In this document: in pieces, positions 17,743-26,273 of the stretch
How positions within the stretch are numbered: position 1 is the stretch's first letter
Layout: every line of letters begins with the position of its first letter
NCBI GenBank assembly: GCA_946566685.1
Contig: CAMNXA010000022.1
Coordinates: 1-49,944, forward strand
Origin: an uncultured Lachnospiraceae bacterium
GTDB taxonomy: Bacteria; Bacillota; Clostridia; Lachnospirales; Lachnospiraceae
DNA: 49,944 bases
Direction of reading: 5' to 3'
Program-made: the position numbers and the translations under genes
Notes under the pieces: generated by a model
What the model saw: the letters and a program-made list of their open reading frames with translations, nothing else
The model's database searches: none
Told to the model about the DNA's origin: nothing

Positions 17743-18207
17743 TTACAGATTCTTAATCTTAAATTCCCTCTCATGCTCCCTTCGCATATCCTTTTTGGCG
17801 ATATCCTGCCGCTTGTCATACAGTTTCTTACCCTTGGCAAGCCCAATCTCAATCTTGGCCCTTCCCTCTTTAAAGTATACCTGCAAAGGCACGATCGTAT
17901 ACCCCTTTTCCGCCATTTTGCCTGCCAGTTTGGCTATCTCTGTCCTGTGCAGGAGGAGTTTGCGCACCCGCAGCGGATCTTTATTGAAAATATTGCCCTT
18001 CTCATAAGGGCTCACATTCATCCCATAGACGAATGCCTCCCCATTCTCAATCCGCACAAAGGCTTCCTTGATACTGCACTTGCCCAGGCGCAGGGATTTC
18101 ACCTCCGTGCCATGCAGGGCAAGCCCCGCCTCGTATTTCTCTTCGATAAAAAAATCATGGTACGCCTTTTTGTTATTGGCAACCAGTTTCATGGCCTCTT
18201 TTGCCAT
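17743..18207 (-). CDS. smpB: SsrA-binding protein SmpB
   Basis: This 154-residue partner of tmRNA delivers it to stalled ribosomes. Signature segments are [30 protein letters not shown], and YLxV-type barrel strands, ending in the basic tail [20 protein letters not shown] that enters the mRNA channel. I chose the ATG at 18207 (MAKEAMKL) with AGGTGAT before it; an upstream start would overlap rnr and adds a non-family leader. The gap to rnr is 4 bases, so they are co-translated. Confidence 0.96.
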   Translation of the reverse strand: MAKEAMKLVANNKKAYHDFFIEEKYEAGLALHGTEVKSLRLGKCSIKEAFVRIENGEAFVYGMNVSPYEKGNIFNKDPLRVRKLLLHRTEIAKLAGKMAEKGYTIVPLQVYFKEGRAKIEIGLAKGKKLYDKRQDIAKKDMRREHEREFKIKNL

Positions 18208-18211
18208 ATGA

Positions 18212-20362
18212 TCACCTGCCTTCCTGTTCTTCCCACGGAATCTCAAAATCTATATTCTTCATGAGCCTGTCTACGCCCCGGACTCTTACCTTCAGCTTTT
18301 GTCCCAGTTTATACACGATGCCGGACTCTTTTCCGACCATCTCATAGGTATTTTCATCATAAATGAAATAATCTCCCGGCAGGGTAGACACATGGATCAG
18401 TCCCTCCACGGTGTTAGGCAGTTCCACATAGATGCCCCACTGTGTTATGCCGGATATCACGCCCTCGTAAGTCTCCCCGATCCGTTCTTCCATATACTCT
18501 GCCTTCTTCAGTTTGTCGGTCTCCCGCTCCGCCTCCTCGGCCCGTCTCTCCATCTTGGAAGAATGTTTGGCCACTTCGGGCAGTTTCTCCTCATAGTGCC
18601 GTAAACGCTCCTCCTTCAGTTTTCCCCGCAGCTGTTCCTTGATAATGCGATGGATCTGTAAATCCGGGTAGCGTCTGATGGGTGAAGTAAAGTGGCAGTA
18701 ATACTGGCACGCCAATCCGAAATGTCCTGTACACTCTACCGTATATTTGGCCTGTTTCATACTGCGCAGCGTCAGGCGGCTAATCAATGTCTCCTCGTCC
18801 GTATCCACAATCCTGCCCAGCAGTTTCTGCAATTCCTTGGGATGAATCTCCTCCCTTGAGAACTTGATATGATAGCCAAAATTCCGGATAAAAGCTGAAA
18901 GCTTCATAATCTTCTCAGGATCTGGCGTCTCATGGGTACGATACACAAAGGGAATATCCAGCCAGAAGAAATGCTGCGCCACAGTCTCATTGGCCGCAAG
19001 CATGAAGTCCTCAATCAGTTTGGTTGCCACATTTCTCTCATATGGCTTAATTTCTGTGGGACGGCCCTTTTCATCGAGTATGATCTTACTCTCCGCAAAA
19101 TCAAAGTCAATGGAACCTCTCTGATGCCGCCTTTTTCGCAAGATACCTGCCAGCTGTTCCATCTGTTCAAACATGGGAACCAGTTCTTTATGGGCTGCAA
19201 TCTCTGCCTCATCCCTATCCTCCAGAATCTTCTTCACCGAAGTGTAAGTCATCCTGCGGTCCACACAAATCACACTCTCCACAATCTGGTAATCGCGCAC
19301 ATCGCCCCTGGCATCTATGGTCATCAGACAGCTTAGGGCCAGACGCTCCACCCCTTGGTTGAGGGAACAGATACCGTTGGAGAGTTTGTGCGGCAGCATG
19401 GGAATCACGCGGTCTACCAGATATACACTGGTGCCCCGTTCCAATGCCTCCCAGTCCAGCGCCGAATTCTCCTGCACATAATTCGTCACATCCGCAATAT
19501 GCACGCCCAGATGATAAAGCCCTTTATCATCCACAGAAAGGCTCACCGCATCATCCAGATCTTTTGCATCCTCGCCGTCTATGGTCACCATCTGCACATC
19601 TCTCAAATCGAGTCTTCCCTGCTTATCAGCCTCCGACACTTCATCCGGCACCCTGGCCGCCTGGTTCATGACCTTCTCGCCAAACTCCACCGGCAGTTCA
19701 TAGCCCCGCACAATGGACATGATGTCCACGCCGGGATCGTTCACATGGCCCAGTATCTCCACCACACGCCCTTCCGGCTTATGCGTCTCATCGCCGTAGG
19801 ATGTAAGTTCCACCACTACTTTGTGGCCATTCACTGCCCCTTTGGAGCGCTCCAGCGGCACAAAGATATCTTTGCCGATTCTGGAACTGTCCGGGATCAC
19901 AAAGCCAAAATGGGCCGACTGCTCGTAGGTGCCCACCACCTGTTTGGTGCCCCGCTCCAGAATCCGCAGGACTGCTGCCTCTTGTCTCTTGCCGTGTTGT
20001 CCGGGCAGGAGCATCACCTGCACTTTATCCAGATGAAAAGCGCCGCCCACCTTATCTTCCGGCACATAGAGGTCATCCTCTCTGCCCTCGATCTCCACGA
20101 ATCCGAAGCCCCTGGCATTGGCGATAAAAGTGCCCACCGGTTTATCCTCATCCGGTTTGCTGTATCTGCCCTGTCCGTTCACTTGCAGCCTGCCTTCTGC
20201 AAGCAGCATCTGCAATACTTCCCGCAGGGCCGCCCGCTCATCCTTCGGCACCTGCATAAAGACGGCCAGTTCCTTCTCCTTCATGGGAACGTATGCCTCA
20301 TCCGCTACCAGTTCACATATCAAATTTTTACGTTTTTCTATTTTTTCGTCCGAATTATGCAT
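18212..20362 (-). CDS. rnr: Ribonuclease R
   Basis: This is a 716-residue processive 3'-5' exoribonuclease. It has an N-terminal winged helix, two cold-shock domains ([18 protein letters not shown] and [16 protein letters not shown]), and the RNB catalytic domain with its Asp cluster ([14 protein letters not shown]). A C-terminal S1 domain follows ([19 protein letters not shown]). The Lys-rich tail seen in Proteobacterial RNase R is missing; the protein ends shortly after S1. The ATG at 20362 is preceded by GGAGGAAAA. It lies in secG-rnr-smpB-ssrA order, which fits its role in degrading mRNAs released by trans-translation. Confidence 0.96.
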   Translation of the reverse strand: MHNSDEKIEKRKNLICELVADEAYVPMKEKELAVFMQVPKDERAALREVLQMLLAEGRLQVNGQGRYSKPDEDKPVGTFIANARGFGFVEIEGREDDLYVPEDKVGGAFHLDKVQVMLLPGQHGKRQEAAVLRILERGTKQVVGTYEQSAHFGFVIPDSSRIGKDIFVPLERSKGAVNGHKVVVELTSYGDETHKPEGRVVEILGHVNDPGVDIMSIVRGYELPVEFGEKVMNQAARVPDEVSEADKQGRLDLRDVQMVTIDGEDAKDLDDAVSLSVDDKGLYHLGVHIADVTNYVQENSALDWEALERGTSVYLVDRVIPMLPHKLSNGICSLNQGVERLALSCLMTIDARGDVRDYQIVESVICVDRRMTYTSVKKILEDRDEAEIAAHKELVPMFEQMEQLAGILRKRRHQRGSIDFDFAESKIILDEKGRPTEIKPYERNVATKLIEDFMLAANETVAQHFFWLDIPFVYRTHETPDPEKIMKLSAFIRNFGYHIKFSREEIHPKELQKLLGRIVDTDEETLISRLTLRSMKQAKYTVECTGHFGLACQYYCHFTSPIRRYPDLQIHRIIKEQLRGKLKEERLRHYEEKLPEVAKHSSKMERRAEEAERETDKLKKAEYMEERIGETYEGVISGITQWGIYVELPNTVEGLIHVSTLPGDYFIYDENTYEMVGKESGIVYKLGQKLKVRVRGVDRLMKNIDFEIPWEEQEGR

Positions 20363-20427
20363 TTTTCCTCCATCACGAAGTATTCCGTCTCCCGGAACCT
20401 GTCCGGCAAAAGACCGGTTAAACATTT

Positions 20428-20457
20428 AAAAAAGCACCCTTCTGCAAGAGTGCTTTT
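20428..20457 (-). terminator. Terminator or attenuator between secG and rnr
   Basis: On the minus strand, AAAAGCACTCTT and AAGGGTGCTTTTTT form a stem with a T-run, 7 bases after the secG stop. It probably limits read-through from secG into rnr. Confidence 0.75.
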
Positions 20458-20463
20458 GTCCGT

Positions 20464-20703
20464 CTAAAACAAGGTCAGGTTCAGGACGATCGCCAATACC
20501 ATGAAACCAACCGCAAGACCAGTCGTGATCTTGACTAATTTGCCCTCCATGGAACGTCCTTTATTCTTGCCCCAATATGTTTCGGCTGCACCGCTCACTG
20601 CGCCAAGGCCGGCTGTCTTGCCCTCCTGCATCAATACCAGGACAACAAGCGCCACACATATAAGAATATATACTATCGTCAATACGATTCTGAGTGCTCC
20701 CAT
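20464..20703 (-). CDS. secG: Preprotein translocase subunit SecG
   Basis: This 79-residue membrane protein is the small subunit of SecYEG. It has two hydrophobic helices (LRIVLTIVYILICVALVVLV and ITTGLAVGFMVLAIVL) joined by the conserved loop QEGKTAGLGAVSG. The ATG at 20703 follows AGGAGGTGTAGAG. An upstream in-frame ATG at 20724 overlaps the ribosome site and is rejected. It precedes rnr. Confidence 0.95.
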   Translation of the reverse strand: MGALRIVLTIVYILICVALVVLVLMQEGKTAGLGAVSGAAETYWGKNKGRSMEGKLVKITTGLAVGFMVLAIVLNLTLF

Positions 20704-20733
20704 CTCTACACCTCCTAATATCATACGGCTAAC

Positions 20734-20762
20734 ATCATACCATACAACGTTACATTATGCAA
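20734..20762 (-). promoter_or_regulatory. Predicted secG promoter
   Basis: On the minus strand, TTGCAT (20757-20762), 17 bases, then TATGAT (20734-20739), about 30 bases before the secG start. Confidence 0.6.
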
Positions 20763-20778
20763 GACAAAAAATCGGAAC

Positions 20779-21675
20779 CTACAGGTCAAACTGTGAAAAA
20801 GCATCTTTCTCTTTCCGCATACTGTCATGATACCGCATCAGATACGCCTTCATCTCCGTATGCCGCTGCCCCATATCCTCCATCATTCCAGGGAAGTTTT
20901 CCTCTGTCACACCGCCGATTTTTGTCAAAAAGTCATAGTATGCCCGGTCATCCCCATGTTCTTCAAGCACCACCCGCCAGGTTTCTTCTGTCTCACATCC
21001 CTTGATATGGGTAAGCAGATATGCCTCCAGTTCTGCCCGCAGTTTTTCTCCCAGCCCATGATCATGCATCAGACGAAGCATGGCCAGACGCACTTTGCCC
21101 CGCCGTTTCTGCTCCATATAATATCCCAGGTCATTCTCTTTGCTGCCATAATCTTCTTCGCCGCACAGAAGCATTTTGGAAAAACCATCGCTGTCCTCCA
21201 GGTTCATCAGCATCCTGGCTCTCGCATCCCATCCGGCAAGCCAGCTGGCTGTCCCCGCATTTTCCAGGTCAAAAAGATAAAAAGCATCCAGGCTGTTCAC
21301 CGCAGCCGCCAGAAGCCATGCGGTATCCATTCCCACCGCTTTCTTACTGTCCTCAATCCGCATAAGCCGGCCGCATTCTTTAAACACACCCTGTCCCATC
21401 TCTATCTGCTGGTAAGGCATCACCACATCTGTCAGATTTGTACAATAGGCAAAAGCCCAGTCCCCAATGCCGGCCAGACACACCGGCAGCACGATCTTTC
21501 GCAGGGTCTTATTGCTCAGAAAGGCCTTCTTCCCAATCCATACCACGGGAAAGTCCTCTATTGTTTCCGGGATTTCAATCTCCGTATCCCGGCCGCTGTA
21601 GTTTATGACCGCCGCAGTTTCTCCCACGATCTCATATGCCAGGCTGCCCTGTTCTGTTTCCAGATTCTTCTTCAT
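20779..21675 (-). CDS. BspA-type leucine-rich-repeat protein in MoxR/VWA cluster
   Basis: This protein of about 298 residues has an N-terminal LRR_5 (BspA-like) section: IEIPETIEDFPVVWIGKKAF, then LRKIVLPVCLAGIGDWAFAYC, then LTDVVMPYQQIEMGQGVFKEC. An all-helical remainder has no motif I recognise. There is no signal peptide, so it appears cytoplasmic, unlike most surface BspA proteins. The start is uncertain: ATG at 21675 (GGAGAAAGG upstream at long spacing) or ATG at 21714, which abuts the moxR stop. Tight spacing to the MoxR and VWA genes suggests it is the third member of that system, possibly a recognition or scaffold part. The function is inferred from position only. Confidence 0.75.
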   Translation of the reverse strand: MKKNLETEQGSLAYEIVGETAAVINYSGRDTEIEIPETIEDFPVVWIGKKAFLSNKTLRKIVLPVCLAGIGDWAFAYCTNLTDVVMPYQQIEMGQGVFKECGRLMRIEDSKKAVGMDTAWLLAAAVNSLDAFYLFDLENAGTASWLAGWDARARMLMNLEDSDGFSKMLLCGEEDYGSKENDLGYYMEQKRRGKVRLAMLRLMHDHGLGEKLRAELEAYLLTHIKGCETEETWRVVLEEHGDDRAYYDFLTKIGGVTEENFPGMMEDMGQRHTEMKAYLMRYHDSMRKEKDAFSQFDL

Positions 21676-21717
21676 ATGACATACTGCCTTTCTCCAATCA
21701 ACTTCCACCGGCATTCT

Positions 21718-23232
21718 CTACAGTGCCAACTCCCGTATCTGCTCCCGGAGCACATCCCCTCTCTCCGTCAGCATCATCTCCTCGTTATGCCTGCTGTAAT
21801 CCTCACAGCCATAAGCACTGATAAACGCCGCACAATCGGCCTGCACCGTACACTCCGTCATCAGCACCAGCATTTCATTCCCGCTGCCAAAAGTATCTTC
21901 CACAAATACAAACAGGAAATGCAGCCTCTCCTGCAACGCTTTCGTTTCCCGCTTGTACTGTTCCACTCTGGCCTCAAAGCTTTCCCGGACAAGCCCAAAG
22001 GCTTCCGGGCCGCTGTCCGTATCTGCCGTTAACAACAGTTTCTCACATGCATGTAAAAAGCTGATGATGGCACGGCTTTTCTTCTTTTCTTTCAAAGACA
22101 GGGCACCGGCCGCAAGCAGGGATTCATATGCCTGCTGTCTGGCCGCCGCCTGTTTGGTAAGCATTGCCCCCAACTCGCCGGCCTTTGCCTCCTCGGACTT
22201 CGCCTTCAGAGCCTTCAGGGGATTCATCAGTTCCTGTAAGATGGCGGAGGTCTGCATATTCTCCCGAATTTCCTGCTGGATCTGGTCGATCAGCATCCCC
22301 ATCAGGGACAGCCTTTCATCAAATCCGGCCTTTCTTGCTTTATCCTTGACCTGCTCATTGACCTTTCCAGTCAATACGTCTTCCACCCGATAAGCATTCT
22401 GATATTTCTGGTAAAGGTCATAATAAGCCGTAAATTCCCTGGCTACACGGGCGCACCGAAGATACTGTCCCACCAGGCTCTCCTCCACGGCAAGCCCCTC
22501 CTCCTCATACAAAAGCAGCATCTGCGACAGATCTTCCCATCCTCTGGCCGTAACGTAATCCTTGCCCCGCACTGTGGTCTCCACCTGGTAGAAATCCTCT
22601 TTCTTCATATCCAGATAATTCAGGATTGCCGTGTGGATCCCTCTCTCCCTGGCATACTCCCGCCAGATCTCATATTCGGCCTCTACCTCCAGAATCTTCA
22701 TCCGGTCCAGGGTCACCACGTCAAACTCCCGCACGGACTTATTATACTCCGGCGGATTGCCGGCTGTCACGATCACCCAGCCCTCCGGCACACTGTGCCT
22801 GCCAAACACCTTATACTGTAAAAATTGCAGCATGGACGGCGCTAACGTCTCCGAGACACAGTTGATCTCATCCAGAAAAAGAATGCCCTCCTTGATACCG
22901 CTTGCCGCCATCACATCATAAATCGAGGCAATGATCTCACTCATGGTATATTCGGACACATCGTAGGATACCCCCTCATACTCCTTATGGGTGATAAAAG
23001 GAAGGCCCAGCGCCGACTGTCTCGTATGATGCGTCATGGAATAAGACACCAGCGCTATTCCCAGTTCCTGGGCAATCTGTTCCATGATAGCAGTCTTGCC
23101 GATCCCCGGTGCGCCCAGGAGAAACACCGGCCGCTGTCTGACCAGCGGAATCCTGTACTCCCCATCCGCATCCTTTTTCAAATATAAGGTGACTGTATCC
23201 TTAATGTAATTTTTCGCTTCCCTGATATTCAT
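21718..23232 (-). CDS. MoxR-family AAA+ ATPase
   Basis: This 504-residue AAA+ ATPase of the MoxR/RavA type acts as a chaperone or remodeller, usually with a VWA protein. Walker A is GAPGIGKT (residues 40-47), Walker B is GILFLDEINC (Asp121, Glu122), and sensor 1 is in VIVTAGNPPEYN. The C-terminal 200 residues are helical and longer than in minimal MoxR proteins. I favour the ATG at 23232; a GTG four codons upstream has its ribosome site too close. It sits between the VWA gene (43-base gap) and the LRR gene. Confidence 0.92.
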   Translation of the reverse strand: MNIREAKNYIKDTVTLYLKKDADGEYRIPLVRQRPVFLLGAPGIGKTAIMEQIAQELGIALVSYSMTHHTRQSALGLPFITHKEYEGVSYDVSEYTMSEIIASIYDVMAASGIKEGILFLDEINCVSETLAPSMLQFLQYKVFGRHSVPEGWVIVTAGNPPEYNKSVREFDVVTLDRMKILEVEAEYEIWREYARERGIHTAILNYLDMKKEDFYQVETTVRGKDYVTARGWEDLSQMLLLYEEEGLAVEESLVGQYLRCARVAREFTAYYDLYQKYQNAYRVEDVLTGKVNEQVKDKARKAGFDERLSLMGMLIDQIQQEIRENMQTSAILQELMNPLKALKAKSEEAKAGELGAMLTKQAAARQQAYESLLAAGALSLKEKKKSRAIISFLHACEKLLLTADTDSGPEAFGLVRESFEARVEQYKRETKALQERLHFLFVFVEDTFGSGNEMLVLMTECTVQADCAAFISAYGCEDYSRHNEEMMLTERGDVLREQIRELAL

Positions 23233-23275
23233 GTTTTCGCACACACCTCACTATTTTAACAAATTTTCCTATCAA

Positions 23276-24586
23276 TCAAACTTCTTCCTCAAACGCCTCA
23301 ATCTCCTCGTCCTCCAGCACCAGGCGGATAGCCCACGGCGGCACCTTCGGCCTGTTTTCATCTTCATTTAAAAATACAAAGGCCACCTCATAATCCGGCA
23401 TCCGCTCCGGATAAATCCCGTATCCGTCCGTAAAATAGATAAGTCCCTTTAAATCCTCGAACTCACCGGCCTTTCGCAATTCTTCCACATAGGCAAAGAC
23501 AGGCCTGAAGTCCGTGGAGCCAAACCCGGTCAGTTTACCCGTCTCGATAAAGGCATCGAACGCTTCCTTATCGGTAATCTTCGTATCCTGCTGTATCTCA
23601 CTGTCACACTGGATGATATGGACATTGATCTTGGCAAAGAAGTTCTCACTCTCCTGCATGATATTGTAGGTTTTCTGTAAAAAAGCCTGCACAATCTTTC
23701 CCCGGCAGGAGGCGGAAGTGTCGATGGCGATCACAAAATCTTTGATCTTATTCGTATCGCAGTATTCCAGCGGTTCCACCAGGGGCATATTGCCGTAGGT
23801 CTTAAATCCATAGGTATAATAAATATAGTCAAACTCCTCATCGTTCACCTGGATGGATTCCCCAAGTACCATGAAACGCCGCAAAAAATCACTGTAATCG
23901 TAGCGTTCCCTGGTGGCCTCCCCCAGATTCTCCGACATGCTCTGCGCATTGTTCTTATCCTTGCTGAAACTCTTAAGATCCGCCTTGATCCGTTCACTGA
24001 TCTTACGCCACTCAGCCTGGGATAATTCAAGTTCTTCTTTTCTGTCCCAATAAATATGTTCGTCATAATGACAAAGTCTGCGCCATTCGCCGATTGCTTT
24101 GGTGGACGGCTCCTCCACCCGGAAATGCCGATAAACCTTTTCCGCCGTAAGACCGCCCGCCTGCTTTCGCAGGATTTCCAGCCTGCCGCGAAGCGTATCG
24201 TCAGTGGACATTCCGGTCGGATGTATGCCAATCTCTAAAATGGTATTCTCCACCGCAATATCCGTTGCCAGATCCCAGTACTCCGGCCGCAGTTTATCCG
24301 TCTGAAAACCATGATAAAAAATACAGTGCAGTAAGGTATGCAGGTAAAGCCTGGCCCCGTAGCCCGGTTCTGCCTCATACTGCCTTAAAAGGAGCACCGG
24401 ATCATAGTACAGCCTCTCCCCGTCAAAGAGATGGGCGCCCGTATGCTCCCTGCATTCCAAGGTAAGCCTGGCCAGCGCCGTGTCCAGAAACCGCAGATTG
24501 ATCAAAAGCCCGTCATGGGAAAGCCTGAGGATTTCTGCCGCCAGCATCCGTATCTTCTGTTGTCTGTCTGCCGCTTCCTGTGCCAT
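23276..24586 (-). CDS. VWA-like protein with DUF2201-type putative metallopeptidase N-domain
   Basis: This 436-residue protein is the usual partner of MoxR ATPases. The N-terminal half resembles the DUF2201 putative metallopeptidase domain. The zinc motif reads HTLLHCIFYH (His83, His87, His92), so Thr replaces the catalytic Glu of HExxH, and peptidase activity is doubtful. The C-terminal VWA-like domain carries a MIDAS motif DTSAS (Asp289, Ser291, Ser293) and later TDGYG. There is no signal peptide. The gap to the TraX-like gene upstream is 33 bases and to moxR downstream 43 bases, so these form one operon. Confidence 0.88.
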   Translation of the reverse strand: MAQEAADRQQKIRMLAAEILRLSHDGLLINLRFLDTALARLTLECREHTGAHLFDGERLYYDPVLLLRQYEAEPGYGARLYLHTLLHCIFYHGFQTDKLRPEYWDLATDIAVENTILEIGIHPTGMSTDDTLRGRLEILRKQAGGLTAEKVYRHFRVEEPSTKAIGEWRRLCHYDEHIYWDRKEELELSQAEWRKISERIKADLKSFSKDKNNAQSMSENLGEATRERYDYSDFLRRFMVLGESIQVNDEEFDYIYYTYGFKTYGNMPLVEPLEYCDTNKIKDFVIAIDTSASCRGKIVQAFLQKTYNIMQESENFFAKINVHIIQCDSEIQQDTKITDKEAFDAFIETGKLTGFGSTDFRPVFAYVEELRKAGEFEDLKGLIYFTDGYGIYPERMPDYEVAFVFLNEDENRPKVPPWAIRLVLEDEEIEAFEEEV

Positions 24587-24619
24587 GCACTATCCTTCCT
24601 TTCCAAAATTTCCCGTCTG

Positions 24620-25381
24620 CTACCTTCTGATCCATACCGAAATCAGATACAGAGCCAATAAATGAGCCGGGTAAAACAGGTAAAAGAACCACTTGGAAAA
24701 GTTCCTGCCATGTGCCGCTCTTTTGCCATTGTATAAAAACAGTACCGTGACGCCCGCCGCCACAATCCCAAGACAACCCACAACGCCATGGAAGATCGAT
24801 GCCGGAAGTCCATAGTCTGCCCACATAAAGTTTCTGATAATGAACAGACAATAGATCAGCGCAATGACCCCGTAGTGCATCATCATTCTCTTCCGATCGC
24901 CCCAGTCCTCTGCCAGCAGATACACCAGAAGCGCCGCAAAAATCTGCCAGTCGCCAATGATCGTGACCAGTATGAGGAGCCCGCAGACCACGCCGCGCCA
25001 CCTGAGATTCTGTATCTTTTCCCGCGCCACAAGGATCAGGAAAGAACAGAATAACGTATAAAACATATTCATGGTAAAGGGCAGCCCTGCCACCCCCAGC
25101 CGAAGCGCCAGATAGAACGGCAGCTGGGATATCACCGTAAATAGCAGCAGTCTCATACCGTATTGGAACTTCGATCTGGTATAGGCGTACCCTTCCACCA
25201 GAAAATAGCACATCACCGGTGCCGTAAAATACCCCACATCCTCAAACACTTCATGCAAAACAGTTCCCCGTGTCAGAAACACATGGGCAATGTGATTGAG
25301 CAGCATGGTGACCATGGCGATGTATTTGATCACATCCCGGTTCAATCCCTGCCTCTCTGTCTGCATATCCGTCCTGTCCAT
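24620..25381 (-). CDS. TraX-family multi-pass membrane protein
   Basis: This 253-residue integral membrane protein has about eight hydrophobic helices. The N-terminal signature DVIKYIAMVTMLLNHIAHVF and YFTAPVMCYFLVEGYAYTRSKFQYGMRLLLF identifies the TraX family. The namesake acetylates F-pilin; chromosomal Firmicute members have no proven substrate and probably acylate a surface molecule. The C terminus has FYLFYPAHLLALYLI. It is the first gene of the run that continues into VWA, MoxR and LRR. Whether it belongs functionally or only by transcription is unknown. Confidence 0.88.
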   Translation of the reverse strand: MDRTDMQTERQGLNRDVIKYIAMVTMLLNHIAHVFLTRGTVLHEVFEDVGYFTAPVMCYFLVEGYAYTRSKFQYGMRLLLFTVISQLPFYLALRLGVAGLPFTMNMFYTLFCSFLILVAREKIQNLRWRGVVCGLLILVTIIGDWQIFAALLVYLLAEDWGDRKRMMMHYGVIALIYCLFIIRNFMWADYGLPASIFHGVVGCLGIVAAGVTVLFLYNGKRAAHGRNFSKWFFYLFYPAHLLALYLISVWIRR

Positions 25382-25619
25382 GATGATCTTCTCGCCCTTC
25401 CCCTTACTTTCTGCGTCCGTACCCTTTTACCCTTTGTACAGACTACACCGCCTGCCTGACCTTTACGGCCGCCTTACGCGAAAACAGGCGATTGAACCCG
25501 ACTCAACCGCCATTTTTTCTTCTCTGTACGGCCTACCCTGTTATCCTGCGGCCGATTTTTTTCTTCAAAATGCAAAGTATCTTAAAAAATCTCAAAGCAT
25601 CTATCCTAATATCCCCATT

Positions 25620-26252
25620 CTATTGCACAAAAGGATTATACTTCTTCTCTTCCCCGATCGTGGTAATCTCCCCATGTCCCGGATAGACCTTTGTCTCATC
25701 CGGCAGGACAAACAATCGCTCCTTAATGGACCGCACCAGGGCGCTCATACTGCCTGTTGCCAGATCTGTCCGTCCCACGGACTCCTGAAACAGCGTATCT
25801 CCTGCCACCAGAATGCCCTCCTCCTCAAAATAATAACAGCAGCTTCCAACCGTATGTCCCGGCGTAGCGATCAGCTTACAGGTCATGCCTGCAATGGTAA
25901 TCTCCTCATTGTCCTTCAGATACCCATCCGGTATCACCGTATAGGGCCTGCCCACCTGATCGGACACGTTGGTCACCGCATCCTCGCACAGCACTTTCTC
26001 CGCCTCATAGGCATAGATGGGCGCTCCGGATAATTCCCGCAGCTTGTTGGTGCCCCAGATATGATCGAAGTGTCCGTGGGTTAAGAGGATTCCCTTGACC
26101 TGAAACCCCTTTTCTTTCAGAGACTCATAAATATAATCCCCTTTATCCGCCGGATCAAAGAAAATCACATCCTGACTTCCCTCCCGGTACACAAAATAGC
26201 AATTCGTCTGACAGATGCCCAGCATGAGCCTGCCAATTTTTAAATCTGACAT
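25620..26252 (-). CDS. Metallo-beta-lactamase-fold hydrolase (glyoxalase II-like)
   Basis: This 210-residue hydrolase has a complete zinc signature: THGHFDHIWG (His59, His61, Asp63, His64), then TPGHTVGSCCYYF, then AGDTLFQESVGRTDL, and a final PGHGEITTIG. Such YcbL-like proteins hydrolyse thioesters or related compounds; the actual substrate is unknown. AGAGGGAGAAATC precedes the ATG. It starts 21 bases after the relA stop, matching the common Firmicute order relA followed by this hydrolase. The 238 bases beyond it, up to the TraX gene, show no feature I can support. Confidence 0.92.
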   Translation of the reverse strand: MSDLKIGRLMLGICQTNCYFVYREGSQDVIFFDPADKGDYIYESLKEKGFQVKGILLTHGHFDHIWGTNKLRELSGAPIYAYEAEKVLCEDAVTNVSDQVGRPYTVIPDGYLKDNEEITIAGMTCKLIATPGHTVGSCCYYFEEEGILVAGDTLFQESVGRTDLATGSMSALVRSIKERLFVLPDETKVYPGHGEITTIGEEKKYNPFVQ

Positions 26253-26273
26253 GATTTCTCCCTCTTTGTTATG

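Noticed and set aside
19355..20467. A 370-codon plus-strand frame opposite rnr
   Set aside because: It is fully antisense to RNase R, rich in His and Ile as expected for a complement frame, with no start signals.
20827..22032. A 401-codon plus-strand frame opposite the LRR and moxR genes
   Set aside because: Antisense shadow of two real genes; the translation has no recognisable domain and no ribosome site.
24513..25211. A 232-codon minus-strand frame overlapping the TraX-like and VWA genes
   Set aside because: It lies in another frame of the TraX-like gene, has low-complexity Gly/Arg-rich translation, no ribosome site, and no family resemblance.
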